From NCBI GenBank assembly GCA_015501605.1, contig JADNRZ010000005.1:1984001-2048000 (forward strand): DNA of 64,000 bases, in the 5' to 3' direction. The first letter of the stretch is position 1. The number at the start of each line of letters is the position of its first letter. The notes under the pieces were generated by a model, which worked only from the letters and a program-made list of their open reading frames with translations, had not been told where the DNA came from and ran no database searches. The DNA is from Panaeolus papilionaceus (taxonomy: Eukaryota; Basidiomycota; Agaricomycetes; Agaricales). The translations under genes were made by a program, and so were the position numbers. This document shows, one piece after another, positions 23,530-34,348 of the stretch.

Positions 23530-24651
23530 CTACGGGGATAGCGAAGGCTCTGCACCAGCCTCTGGTGTTTGTTTTCTTGGAGCCGGAGGGTTTTCCTGTA
23601 GCCGCTGCAACAGAACTCCAGTGCAGCTCAAAAGTGACTGGGTTTCTTGAGGAGTCGCGTCCGCGCAACCTCCCCACCTAATTTTGAGGTTTTCGTCGAT
23701 GAGGTAAACATAACCAACGCGACTGTTGGTCATCCCAAGAGGCTCCCGAAGGTATTCCATATTCTGGGTGGAGACCAAGTAGTTGGGTTGAAGCTCAGCA
23801 GGCACAGCAGCACGAAGCCCAGAAGAAAATAGCTTGACGAGGAAGGACTTTAGCAGGTTTTCTTGAAGATTGATTTGGATGTATTGGAAGTATGGGTTCC
23901 CAGAGAATTGTTGGAGTGTAGGCTCTAGAAAACTCTTCGTATGAATCTGAGGAAGATGTCAGCCCTGTATCATCATTACAGCCAAAGCTGACGCACCTCC
24001 GATACCTGTGTTCCAAGCATAGCAATTACGCTTATTTTCTGGAAGCACATGGTAGTAGTATCCTTCTTCGTTCGATTATCCAAACTTTTGCCAGAGATAT
24101 TTGGAAGATATAGCGATTTCTACAGTTTTTATCAAGGCACATAATTGAAACAGTGTAATGAACACCTACATCTTCCCGAATGAGGACATTGGGAGCTATC
24201 CACGTCTTTCCTCCATGCTTCCTTGTCATATTTAAATCATGAAAGTAACCCTTACCCGCCTCCTTGATCCTGATTCAGATTTCAGCTCTGTGACTCAAAT
24301 AAATATATACGCCACATACAGATGTTTCCGCTGAGCCATCCTAGTCTCCGCGTCCAAAAGATCCTTCATTTTTTCTGCCCGCGTTCGTTCAACTGTTGTG
24401 GGCCGCTGCCTCACACCAAGCGGCCTGCCTAACAATTTAAGCGCATCCTTTGGCTCTTCTTTGGTTGGCTTTGCAGCTTTAGGTGGTGGGGATGCTGTTG
24501 CCTTCCCTTTGTCCTGAATTGCCTTTAAACATGGTCTTGATAGATGTATTGACCTCGCTTGATGCAGATAAAAATCATGGCGACCAGTAATAAAGGATCG
24601 ACAGAGCCATTGAGATCGAAGGGACATGGTTTTGGGCAACGCGGTCACCAA
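23530..24651 (-). CDS. ATP10: Mitochondrial ATPase complex assembly factor ATP10
   Basis: Exons (minus strand): 24320-24651, 24170-24269, 23997-24119, 23530-23946; 323 aa (314 if translation starts at the ATG at 24624, MSLRSQWLCRSF). Atp10 is an inner-membrane chaperone for assembly of subunit 6 into the Fo sector of ATP synthase. The N-terminus is a basic, Ser/Arg-rich mitochondrial presequence (SFITGRHDFYLHQARSIHLS). Family motifs follow: LLGRPLGVRQRP, FHDLNMTRKHGGKTWIAPNVLIRED, LYLPNISG, a central block of VIAMLGTQVSE and HTKSFLEPTLQQF, and the C-terminal GMTNSRVGYVYLIDENLKIRWGGCADA. The total splices in frame. It shares a 172-bp divergent promoter with histone H2A. Confidence 0.92.
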
Positions 24652-24670
24652 ATGACGGCAAATTTAGGAA

Positions 24671-24721
24671 ACGCGTCTAATCACGTGACGTCCTGTAAAC
24701 AGACATAAATTGACGCGTTTA
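24671..24721. promoter_or_regulatory. Shared ATP10/H2A divergent promoter with two MCB-like boxes and an E-box
   Basis: ACGCGT at 24671-24676, CACGTGA at 24682-24688 and ACGCGTTTA at 24713-24721, within the 172 bp between the ATP10 and H2A start codons. The CACGTGA plus ACGCGTTTA combination recurs in the H2A.X/H2B promoter. MBF/SBF-type G1/S control of histone genes is established in fungi; its action here is inferred. Confidence 0.5.
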
Positions 24722-24823
24722 TCCAGCGATTGTTGATTGACTGCTCTTGAACCTCAACCACCACCATCTCCCTTTCTGTATTTCTTATTTCTCTGTAAAT
24801 TTATCGTCCTTTAACTTATCATC

Positions 24824-25538
24824 ATGGTGAGCTCGTTTTTTTTTGTCTGATTGGCTTTGCAATACTCATTCTGTCCTTGAATTATCTAGAGCGGAAAGGG
24901 TGGGTCTACAATGGGTCTCAGTGGTACCAAACGCAGCGGATTCTGACTCTTCTGGTCGATGTTTTTAGGAAAATCTGGCAAATCTGCAGGTGGCAAGGCT
25001 AGCGGCAGCGATTCAAAGTCGCAATCTCGTTCGGCCAAGGCTGGTCTCCAGTTCCCCGTTGGTCGTGTTCACCGTCTTCTGAAGCGAGGCAACTATGCTC
25101 AGCGTGTTGGTGCTGGTGCTCCTGGTGAGTTTAACTGAGTCATCTTCTTCATAAATAATCTTAAAATATAATATAATACAGTTTATCTCGCTGCCGTTCT
25201 CGAGTACTTGGCTGCTGAGATCCTCGAGTTAGCCGGTAACGCCGCTCGTGATAACAAGAAGCAGCGTATTGTCCCTCGTCACCTTCAGCTTGCCATCCGT
25301 AACGATGAGGAGTGCGTGAAAATTTTTACTGGCTTTTTGTATCCTTCTGACGTCCGCTGTTACCTAGGCTGAACAAGCTTCTCGGAGACGTCGTCATCTC
25401 CCAAGGTGGTGTCGTTCCCCATATTGCTGCTGTACGTTTCTTGTCATAGTCGCACCAAAGTATTCATACTAACCCATTATTTAGGAATTGCTTCCTAGCA
25501 AGTCCAGCCGCTCGAAGAAGGATGCCGAGGAGGCTTAA
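24824..25538 (+). CDS. H2A: Histone H2A (canonical type, no SQE tail)
   Basis: Exons: 24824-24826, 24890-24899, 24969-25124, 25182-25311, 25368-25431, 25485-25538; 138 aa, in frame. The start codon is alone in the first coding exon and the second is a 10-nt microexon. Core histone fold: [60 protein letters not shown] and [20 protein letters not shown], including the acidic-patch residues. The tail ends [12 protein letters not shown], without the SQE-Leu phosphorylation motif that the 47.3-kb copy carries. Exons 4 and 5 have exactly the same lengths (130 and 64 nt) as in that copy. Nucleosome core protein. Confidence 0.95.
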
Positions 25539-25994
25539 ACTGTTCGTTTCTCGTCGCTGCTCATTTTGTATCTCTATTGTGTATTTTATGGATCATTCAT
25601 TACTGTATGGGCTGATTTTCGTTTCTTGTGCCGTGTATCGCGAGGTCATCACCGTTCAGAAGATGTCTTCATTTCCTGTCCAAATGTTTTGTATCAACAA
25701 ACCTATTGGTGAAAAAAACCTGCCACTGAACTGAGTCAGAAGCCATTTATGTCCCCTCCCCAGACTCTATGGTATACACCGCTTCTCGTTGGCTGTAGAA
25801 TCCTCATCAGGGAAACTGCATGGTGTATGTCTACCAGTACGAGGTCCTTCAGCTTGCAACGTCGGCAGCTCCTATTCACGAGCCGACGATGACGTCGTCA
25901 TTTACATGGGAAAGGGGCTTCCCAATCCGTGCTCAACCACCTTGGTTCCTCCAACCACGTCGTCGCTGCTTCTCACAGCATATTGAGCTAAACT
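25539..25994. other. Intergenic region H2A to amidase
   Basis: About 455 bp; H2A 3' untranslated region and amidase promoter. No further gene; short open frames only. Confidence 0.45.
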
Positions 25995-28283
25995 ATGAAG
26001 AATTGGGAGTCCTTATGTGCTGATAAACGCCAACGACAATTGGATTCTATTCCCAAAGACTGGATCATACTACCGTCCGGCGAGTTACCAGGCCTCACTG
26101 TGAAGAAAGGATCAGTACAAGATGTCCCTGCGACTTGCGGCTTGTTGAACGAGAAGGAGCTCGCGATTACTGAGACTAGTGATGTGGATAGCATTCTTGA
26201 CCTTTTGAAAAGGGGAAACTGGACGAGCGAGGAAGTGACGAGGGCGTTTTATAAAAGAGCTGCGATAGCACAACAGTTGGTATGGAATCTCTCGTTGATT
26301 TATCGTCGCTATCTCTGAAAACTCTCCCATATTTTGGTAGACAAATTGCTTGACGGAAATATTTCCAGAGAGAGCACTCGCTCGTGCCCGCGAGTTGGAT
26401 GACATTCTGAAAAAGACTGGCCAAGTCGTCGGTCCTCTCCATGGTCTACCGATATCTTTGAAAGGTGAGCTGGCTCTCTCTTATCAGATGCGTTATTTTT
26501 AACCAGCTGCTTCAAAAGATCAGTTCACCATGAAAGGGTTGGAAACTGTCATGGGTATGTCAACCGACCTTTTTTGCGTCATGCCTACGTTCATGTCTCG
26601 TCGTGGGTGGTGGTATTGTAGGTTATGCATCGGGGATTGGCAAATACGCGGAGGAGGATTGTGTCCTGGTGCAGGTCCTTTATAGTCTCGGGGCCGTTCC
26701 GTTCGTACGCACCAATGTCCCCCAAACACTGATGGTAAATCCATTGTTTTTGTCCAATATTAATTCACGGCTGATGTCGATAAATTTCGCGTATCAGTGG
26801 GGAGAAACTCATAACAACGTGTTTGGCCGAACATCCAACCCTTATAACCGCGCCCTGACAGCTGGTGGCTCTTCTGGCGGTGAAGGGGCACTGGTTGGGA
26901 TGAAAGGAAGTCCTTTGGGAGTTGGAACTGATATCGGAGGGTACGTCCTTATATTTGTATTCTTAATTTTCGAACTAATATAATGACCCTACTCTAGGTC
27001 ACTCCGCATACCATCAGGATTCTGCGGTCTATACACCATCCGACCCTCGTACGGCAGACTGCCCTACTATGGCGCAGCGAATGCTATCTCTGGCCAAGAA
27101 TCCATTTTATCTGTCTTGGGTCCAATGACTAATTCACTATCCGGATTGAAAACATTCGTTAAATCGATCGTCGACGCAAAACCTTGGGATCTCGACCCGC
27201 AAGTGATCCGAAAACCTTGGAGTGAAGAAGAATGGAACCTGTGCGATCACGGAGGGCTAGGTGTGAAGCTTTGTTTTGCTATTATGTGGGATAACAAGGT
27301 GGTGAAACCGCACCCTCCTCTGATTCGAGCGTTAAAGATGGTGAAAAGCGCCCTTGAAGAAGCTGGACATCACGTCATTGATTGGGTACCTCATCGGCAC
27401 ATCGAAATCTACAAAAACGCGGTATGGGTCTCTGTACATTAACAGTGGAATGCGGGTATTGATGATGACGCCCAGGAAACGATTTTTGTTGCAGACGGAA
27501 ATCACGATTATGCCAGCGAGTGTGCCAAGACTGGCGAGCCGCTCATCACGGCGATGGCGCCCTCTCACGAAGAGCTCGAAGCGAAACCGTATGAATTTTC
27601 ACCTCCGTATCCCTATGTCAAACACCTGGTTGGCGACCCACCTAAGCACTTATCCGCATACGAGGTAATTTGTACTTTGTGGACTCTTGGGAAAGCTCTC
27701 ATCCCTCTTCTTGAATTTCACCTAGCTTTGGTGTCTCCACGAAGAAAAACGAGCCCTCCGCAAGTCCCACCTCGATCACTGGAACCAGACCATTGATTCG
27801 ACGGGGACCGGACGTCCTGTTGACGCTATAATCTGTCCTTCTTGTGCTTATACCGCTGTTCCTCATGGTATGAATACGTGAGTGTGAAACCTAAAAAATG
27901 CACTTGCATAACTCATCTCACATAATTATCGGTGAATCAGAGACTCGTTCTACACGACACTTTGTAATGCAATGGATTACACAACGTCTGTGTTCCCTGT
28001 CACCACCGTCGATCCTGAACTGGACGTCCCCCAACCACCGCACAAGTTCCATAATCATGAAGACGAAGCGATTTTCAATCTTTGTGCGTTGGCCGCATTT
28101 CTCACTTTGGGATGTTCCGACTTATGTATTTATGGTATTGTTGCAGATTCAACCGACCTATTTAAAGGGTGTCCGGTGGGTTTACAGCTCATTGGTCGAA
28201 CATTGGAAGAGGAAGCTGTGATTAGGATGACTTATATTGTTGACGAGGCTTTGAAGAGGTGGAAAGGTAGAAGTGCGCCGTAA
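25995..28283 (+). CDS. Amidase-signature hydrolase (FAAH/acetamidase-like)
   Basis: Exons: 25995-26279, 26341-26464, 26519-26554, 26622-26734, 26798-26940, 26998-27421, 27476-27664, 27726-27877, 27941-28083, 28147-28283; 581 aa, in frame. Amidase-signature enzymes hydrolyse carboxamides with a Ser-cisSer-Lys triad. All three residues are visible: Lys136 in LHGLPISLK, cis-Ser211 in AGGSSGGEGALVG, and nucleophile Ser235 in GTDIGGSLRIPS. The spacings (75 and 24 residues) equal those of mammalian FAAH (K142/S217/S241). The C-terminus has the conserved GCPVGLQLIGRTLEEE. No signal peptide, so probably cytosolic. Likely acts on fatty-acid amides or small amides; the exact substrate cannot be read from sequence. 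Confidence 0.9.
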
Positions 28284-28721
28284 TGATAAAGTGTTAGGTT
28301 TAGCATGGGATGGAAGGGGAAAGTGTAGCGCCGTTCTTGGGGCATTCTGTGGAAGCTTCCAGTTTGCATTGATTTCGGTATCGTTGAGAGAAATGGAAAT
28401 GGCAGTACATGAAATATTGACGAGAATACCAGAATGATATTCATTTGCGCAAGTATCCTTTGGATACAATATACGGGGACTACATTCGGATCGAGTCAAC
28501 GTCCATTGTCCTGGGGCTGTAACCCAAACGAGGCTTCGAGCTCCGCGCTGACTCCGAGACTCGGACCTTTTGATGCCATCAAGCTTGTTCATTGTGAACT
28601 ATGCGCAAGTTTTCATTGTCCTGTGACTATATAAATTGCCCGACGCTCCAAGTCAAGCTTGTTCTCGACTACCACCATCTTACCGTCGATATCCCCAGGA
28701 TACCCCTGAAGGCCGTCGACG
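28284..28721. other. Intergenic region amidase to member D
   Basis: About 440 bp. A 136-codon open frame on the minus strand (28182-28592) overlaps the amidase 3' end and shows no family features, so I regard it as chance. A TATATAA-like box at about 28628 may serve member D. Confidence 0.4.
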
Positions 28722-30458
28722 ATGTCATTTTCCAAATTATCTACAGAGCTCGTGGTCTGGGTTGCGATGTGCCTACGACCCGAGGATGTGGTAAGACTCG
28801 GAAAGGTGTGTGCTGACTTCATTTTTTAATTGACGATGGCACTTATTTCTATACTAGACTTGCAAACGAATGGCTGGAATATGTGAAGACAAGCTTCTTT
28901 GGAAGCAACTCGCACTCCAGATGTGTTACACGAACGGCATTTTGGTCCCTCATGACTTCGATCGGCTCGCAATGAAGGAGCATCAAGATATGGCTACAGC
29001 ACCAGCGAGAGTTTTACAGCTCCTCCGTGCCCATCGCCAGCCTGAAGAAAGCGTTGCAGATGATAAAGAGAAGGATGTCCTTCCAGCGTTGATTTACACG
29101 TGTCGCGCGAATCCAAATCGCATTGACCAAGTTATTATGATACCTGGCGGGAGATACATGGTCACTCTATCTGGTCGGACATTTCACCTTCGCGATCTTC
29201 AAGCCATGGGAGGAACTTGGAACACGTGTTTAATGGGATGGAAGCATCCACAAGGTCTGTACAAGAATAGCATCAAGGCGTATGCTCCTACCTTCGACCA
29301 GCGGGGTTTACGAATCCTCGTTAGTAGTTCACAGTACGTTTTTAAACTTTTTACAACTTCTATACGAGATGCTAAAACAAACAACCAAAGTCCCAAATAT
29401 GATGTTAGGCTATATACCTTAACCTTCGAGAACCCTGAGAGCGTTACCCTCATAAGAGGCCAGCCAGCCATGTCCGCATTCGAACTGGACGCTTCCGCCG
29501 GGGCCCGTCATGACGAGGTCAGAAGTTGGAGGTTTTTTGGCAAATTTGTCCTACACATCAACGCACAGGCCATTATATTTTGGGACCACCAAGACGAAAC
29601 ATATGGAAAGATTAATGTTGGAGCATTGACTCAAGAGTTTTTAACGGTTCGTTTTAGTTTTCCTTCCATCAATCCAAGTGATGTGCTACAAACGTTTAAT
29701 AGGTCACGATGAATGGCAGCAAGCTGTGGTTGATCTGCAAAGGTAGAATCATAGGGTGGACCTTGCCTGACCTCGTACCTCTGGAAACATATCTCGAACA
29801 GACATGTGCACTGATTCCACCCGAGTTTGAAATCTCCCTAGAAGCCCCATCCAAGACCTTTGGTCGTTTAACCAAACCCTCTTGCCTCAGTTCTATGAAC
29901 TGGTATAACAACGTGGACACCACACCGTTAACCTTTTTTGATCTCGTTTGGAAGACCCGTGGTCGCGATAGAATATCAACGTTCCCTCTCGAGTGCCTCT
30001 ATGCTGAAGACCTACCAACAACGACCGTTAAATCGAAGCAAACATTGAGCATTCCAGGTTTAGAGAACCAAGATAATCAAGGGATATATAACCTTATATC
30101 CCGAGATACAAGACGCTCCGGTGATTTCTACATCAAGTCGATCTACTCGTCTAAGACAAGGTGCTGCTACCTCGTCGTCTCCTCTGGACCAACGAAGACT
30201 CGGCGTGCACATGGTTTAAAGGACTTCCGTGTGATGCTTCCATTAAAATTACCTTTCAAACACTACAACAAAAACACGGAAAATTTCCGCCGAGGTGATT
30301 TTTATGATGCAGTGGCCCACCACATTTTTGATCCCATTTCCGGTCGAGCGTGCACGGTGGCGGAAAAAAGGGATGAATACTATGTATGGAATTACCTTCC
30401 ATCTGAAAAATTTAAACCGGGTGAAGAAGAGCTTATGTTGGATAGACGTAAATACTAA
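28722..30458 (+). CDS. F-box/propeller-like family protein, member D
   Basis: Exons: 28722-28805, 28858-29333, 29391-29646, 29703-30458; 523 aa. The first exon is exactly 28 codons (MSFSKLSTELVVWVAMCLRP...LGK) and the F-box resumes as TCKRMAGICEDKLLWKQLALQM. Then ATAPARVLQLL, MIPGGRYMVTLSG...RDL, IFWDHQDETYGKI, GRIIGWTLPDL, SMNWYNNV..TFFDLVWKT and FDPISGRACTV. Exons 2 and 3 (476 and 256 nt) equal those of member C. The second intron (29334-29390) is 57 nt, a multiple of three, with no stop in frame. Its retention would add 19 residues and change His to Gln at the junction. Compared with relatives, the Trp of the first WDL motif is Arg. Probable SCF substrate receptor. Confidence 0.83.
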
Positions 30459-30807
30459 TACAGCATCTGTATGCAACATCACTTGTCTACGTATTTCTGT
30501 TCTGTACCGTCACATGAGAATTCAGATATCTAGAGAAACTAGACCTTAACCGCGTGATATACACACAAAATTCATCTATTTGCTCATGCTTTGTATTCTG
30601 GCTGCATACTCGTTGCATGGTATAAGTCTTCTGGGCTCTGCGTCCCACAGCGCTTATTTTTCTGAGTCTAACGTAGGGGTATAATCAAACTTCTTTGAGG
30701 GCGTGATTACTGACGATGTTCCCACGAACTTTCAATTTGCCCGTGCGCAACGATTGCAATGTTGACCACCCACTTGATTCGTTCCCAACTTATTCCTCAG
30801 CGCCGAC
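30459..30807. other. Intergenic region members D to E
   Basis: About 350 bp between two tandem family members; D 3' untranslated region and E promoter. No gene seen. Confidence 0.45.
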
Positions 30808-32550
30808 ATGCCTCTTCACAAACTTCCATTCGATATCTTCTTTTGCGTATTTTCTTATATGGACGCAATGGACATTTTGTTACTAGGTCAGGTATGAATA
30901 TCTGCACGACGCGGACCTTGTCGATGATGATGATGAGACGATCCACAACAGACCTGCACAGCTTTACGCTCCGTCACGCAAAAGCGCTCTGTATGGATAG
31001 CCTGTCTGCAAAGATCATCTGCGCGTAACATGATTTTTCCCGGGACGTTTCCTAACTATGGGGATATGGACCTAGAAAGGCTTAAGGATGCGGCATCAGG
31101 ATCATCTCGAGTGCTGGCAATGCTCCGTGGTGGAAGCCCAGCAAACCTGCCGGACAGGGACCCTCCTCTCTGTAAATTCAAAAAGCAGCACATTATACGC
31201 CAGCCAAAAGTGGAAGGTGACCAAGATAACCAGGAGTACCCAGGTTTCACGAAGCTTTGTCTGATCCCTGGAGGTCGCTTCTGCATAACCTACACTCGCA
31301 CTGAGATTCTTTTCTACGATCTACACACGGGGACTCAGATAGGAACTTCGAGTCAAACACCGATTAGTGTTGGCCATGGGGATGATTGGATGTTCATTGC
31401 TTCTCCTTCATTAAATGGCAAGGAAATCCGGCTGGGTCTAGTCCAGGCGGTATTGGTAAACGGCTCGCAGTATGTTCTAGTTTTTTTAGCTTTCTCAAAA
31501 TAATTATTCTGACATCTTCAAAACGGCAGAGATCAGCTCGTAGTTCAGTTATCGGTTGTGCGTTTTGTCGTCGATGGACCCAACGGGATACATGAAGTCA
31601 AAGTTCAAAAAGATTTGCTCGAAATCTCGATGCCAAACTGTCTTGAATACTATATCCTCGTTCAAGACATGTTTATCTACACCTACTTCCCAATTAGCCA
31701 CGATGGATCTGAACACTGGGTCCTGAATGTCTGTAATTTCATTGATCACACTTTTGCCAGCTGGAGGATCCCTTCGCTTGCCTACGTGGGGGTGAGTTCG
31801 TCGCTGTTTTTCATAATAAAAGTCATGGTCTGAGTCTTGATGCAGATATTCTATGACGATGGCCATGTTGTGATGATCACAAATGCAGGCAAACTCAAGG
31901 CATGGAAGATTCCTCCTCTTGAGCCCCGGAGGGGCACCGACTCTCGTATCCCAGTCCAAGTCATCTCAGAAGCGTTTTCTTTTCCTTTCGAGGTAGGGGC
32001 GTTCAACACACGTCCTCGCATCAGCAGGTGCTACCGGCTTGAAAGCCCATGGTACAACACATACCAACCACCAGAGTTCTTTTCCGTCGAAGATAAAGAG
32101 GGTGGTTTGAACATTTGGACAACGTATCAAATTCAAAAACCTTTGTCAAGCATCGACAATGAAGAACATCTCCAACAGAAACATGTGGTCTCACATCCCT
32201 TGAAGTGCTATTTCCCTGTCAGACGACCAGCCCATCATTACTTCTACAGCAATTCCTTCCGCAGGTGCGACGACTGTTGCGTCAAACTCTTTTCAAAAGG
32301 TGGTCAGCCTTTCGTAGTGGTCCGGTCTCCGTTCTCGGACAACATCACAGATGAGGAGCCTGAACCTGAATTTGTGGTCGAGCTCGAGTACCCTGAGGAC
32401 TTTCCGCTTTCCGGAACTAGATCTTATAAAACTGTGTTCGACTTCGACCCATTTTCGGGAAGACTGGTCTACACTTCGGAGAGCTGGGAAGAGATTGTGG
32501 TGCTTGATTATTTGGCTCACCCAGAAACCTTAAACGACTCGACATCTTAG
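30808..32550 (+). CDS. F-box/propeller-like family protein, member E (divergent)
   Basis: Exons: 30808-30891, 30952-31469, 31530-31791, 31846-32550; 522 aa. First exon again 28 codons (MPLHKLPFDIFFCVFSYMDA...LGQ), continuing TCTALRSVTQKRSVWIACLQ. Then AASGSSRVLAML, LIPGGRFCITYTR...FYDL, NVCNFIDHTFASW, GKLKAWKIPPL, SPWYNTYQPPEFF and FDPFSGRLVYTSE...IVVLDYL. It keeps the intron architecture of C and D but is the most diverged member: the first two WD-like motifs have lost Trp, and the central exons are longer (518 and 262 nt, summing to 780, the same as the single exon of B). Arranged in tandem after D. Confidence 0.82.
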
Positions 32551-32768
32551 TTCCACTCCTTTCGTCGATCACCGCTCTCACATTACATACGAGGGCGCTG
32601 TAATTTGGTGAGTTGCTTAGAATTCGTCGAATGCGTTGAGTTGACAATTTTGAGATTCATAGACCGATACACATTAGCAATTACAAAAGAAATTTAAACT
32701 ATAAAGCAAAAATTGCGAGATCAAAGCATTCATGATAACCTAACGCGCCCTCTGGGTAAGACGCGCAC

Positions 32769-34348
32769 TTAAGATTTTCTTCGTCTCTCTGTCGAACTAC
32801 CCACTGTGGACCCGATAACATGACCACGGCCCTCACCCTCCATTCCAGGGATTCGTATGGGTGCCCTATTGGGTGCGTACTGCGGTGGAAGCTCGAGCGG
32901 CATATGTCCCATCTCTGCGATATCGGTATGCATTATGACTGGCCCATTCACGTCAGAAGAACCAGAATTAGAGGAGCGAGCGTGGCTGTGAGCGAACTCC
33001 GAGCGCTCAGGGCTGGAAGGAGACGCGAGGTGTCCGTGGTGGGTGGACATTGCGGTGTAGGTGCCCTCAGATGCAGGGTAGGATTGCGCTTTGGTCCATC
33101 TTGATGTTCGGTCCCGGGCGTCGCCACCTACCCCCGTAGGCGATGCGGGCTCGACTGTGTATGGTGTGGGCTGAAGCTGGCTGTGTCGTGTCGTACCAGG
33201 CTGTTCGTCATCTTCGAGACTGAACTTTTCTCTTTCTCGAGCCTTTGCGCGACGTCTTCTGCAGAACCACCATAGCAGGGTTAAGAGTATGAACACGCCT
33301 AGTATGCCCCCGATGATGCCTCCTGCCATTGCTCCTGCATTGTTGGTAGACCCACCACCACCGCCGTCGTCGTCCAAGCAGGTTTTGTCGTCGGATGCGA
33401 TGACAACTTTGTCCTCGGATGTACCACCTGATCGTCCTCGGGCGTCTTTGACGCCGAATATGACCTCGGTGCCTGCTGTGAGGTTGTTGCGCCAGCTGAA
33501 TGTGTCGCCGATGGGTGCTGTGATTTGGAAGAACTCGCCGTCGGGGATGAAATACTGCGTTGAGAGGGTGAGTGTTTGATGAATGGGAGAGGCCCGTATT
33601 CGTACCTGAATTGTGAGTGGTTGTGTCGCATTGTCGTAGCGACTGAATTCGTATGGTCTTGCGTGATAAATGTGGATAAGAACTGACATTGTTTTGAAGG
33701 AATCCTGTCGGCGTACTCACTTGCACTCGAGCAGATCCTTATTCAATGAGAAGAAGAAATCCGGAGCTAATCATATTTCATCAACCCACTTCCCCATACC
33801 CCCAAAATCAAACACCCTACTCACCTGGACTCGTCGTATTACACCCCAAATTCTGCGAATCCGCCACCGTCAGCAATTTAGTGAGTCCTCCTGCTGTGAT
33901 GCCCGTTGCATCTGACATGGTGAACATCACGCGATTGTGCACCGCGAAGAGCAGTTGTGTCGTGAATGACCCTTGGTTATCGTTGAATGCGGAATCGGGA
34001 ATGCTGATGTTTCGAATGGGTTGCATAGGCTGGGAATGCAGGTGTGTCAGTGAGCAGATTCAGACCACGATCGTTGGGTACGCTGGTAGGCGGGGGTCTT
34101 ACCGATATGATCAAAAGTCGGAAGGGAGGTGTGCCGCCTGAGGATAAGTAATTTTGGTAAGCTGGCTTTGATTATGATGTGCGACGAATATACAAACCTG
34201 TCCAGTGAAATGTTATGTTGCTGCAGTGCGCGGGGTCATCGTGAACGAATGAAAAAGCAGATGCCAACGGTATCCAAACGGCACTCAGTATGAATATGAG
34301 AAGAAATCGAACATGTGAGTTAGAGCAAAGTAGAGGATTGGGCACCAT
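32769..34348 (-). CDS. Secretory-pathway single-pass membrane protein with Gly-rich hinge and long cytoplasmic tail
   Basis: Exons (minus strand): 34198-34348, 34103-34137, 33825-34029, 33721-33766, 33606-33657, 32769-33554; 424 aa. A signal peptide occupies about residues 1-31 (FLLIFILSAVWIPLASA). The extracellular part has two repeated beta-sandwich-like modules common in agaricomycete surface proteins (HCSNITFHWTGGTPPFRLLI; FFFSLNKDLLECKPYEF...NATQPLTI) with NxT/S sites. An acidic/Gly hinge (DDDGGGGG) leads to a transmembrane helix at residues 238-260 (AGGIIGGILGVFILLTLLWW) followed by RRRRAK and a Ser/Pro-rich tail of about 160 residues. The layout resembles fungal wall sensors or adhesion-type proteins, but no enzymatic domain is present and the function is unknown. 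A GTG-initiated extension is possible but the ATG at 34348 fits the signal peptide. Confidence 0.72.

Noticed and set aside
28182..28592. 136-codon minus-strand ORF overlapping the amidase 3' end
   Set aside because: Overlaps a secure gene, has no domain, signal or intron evidence.
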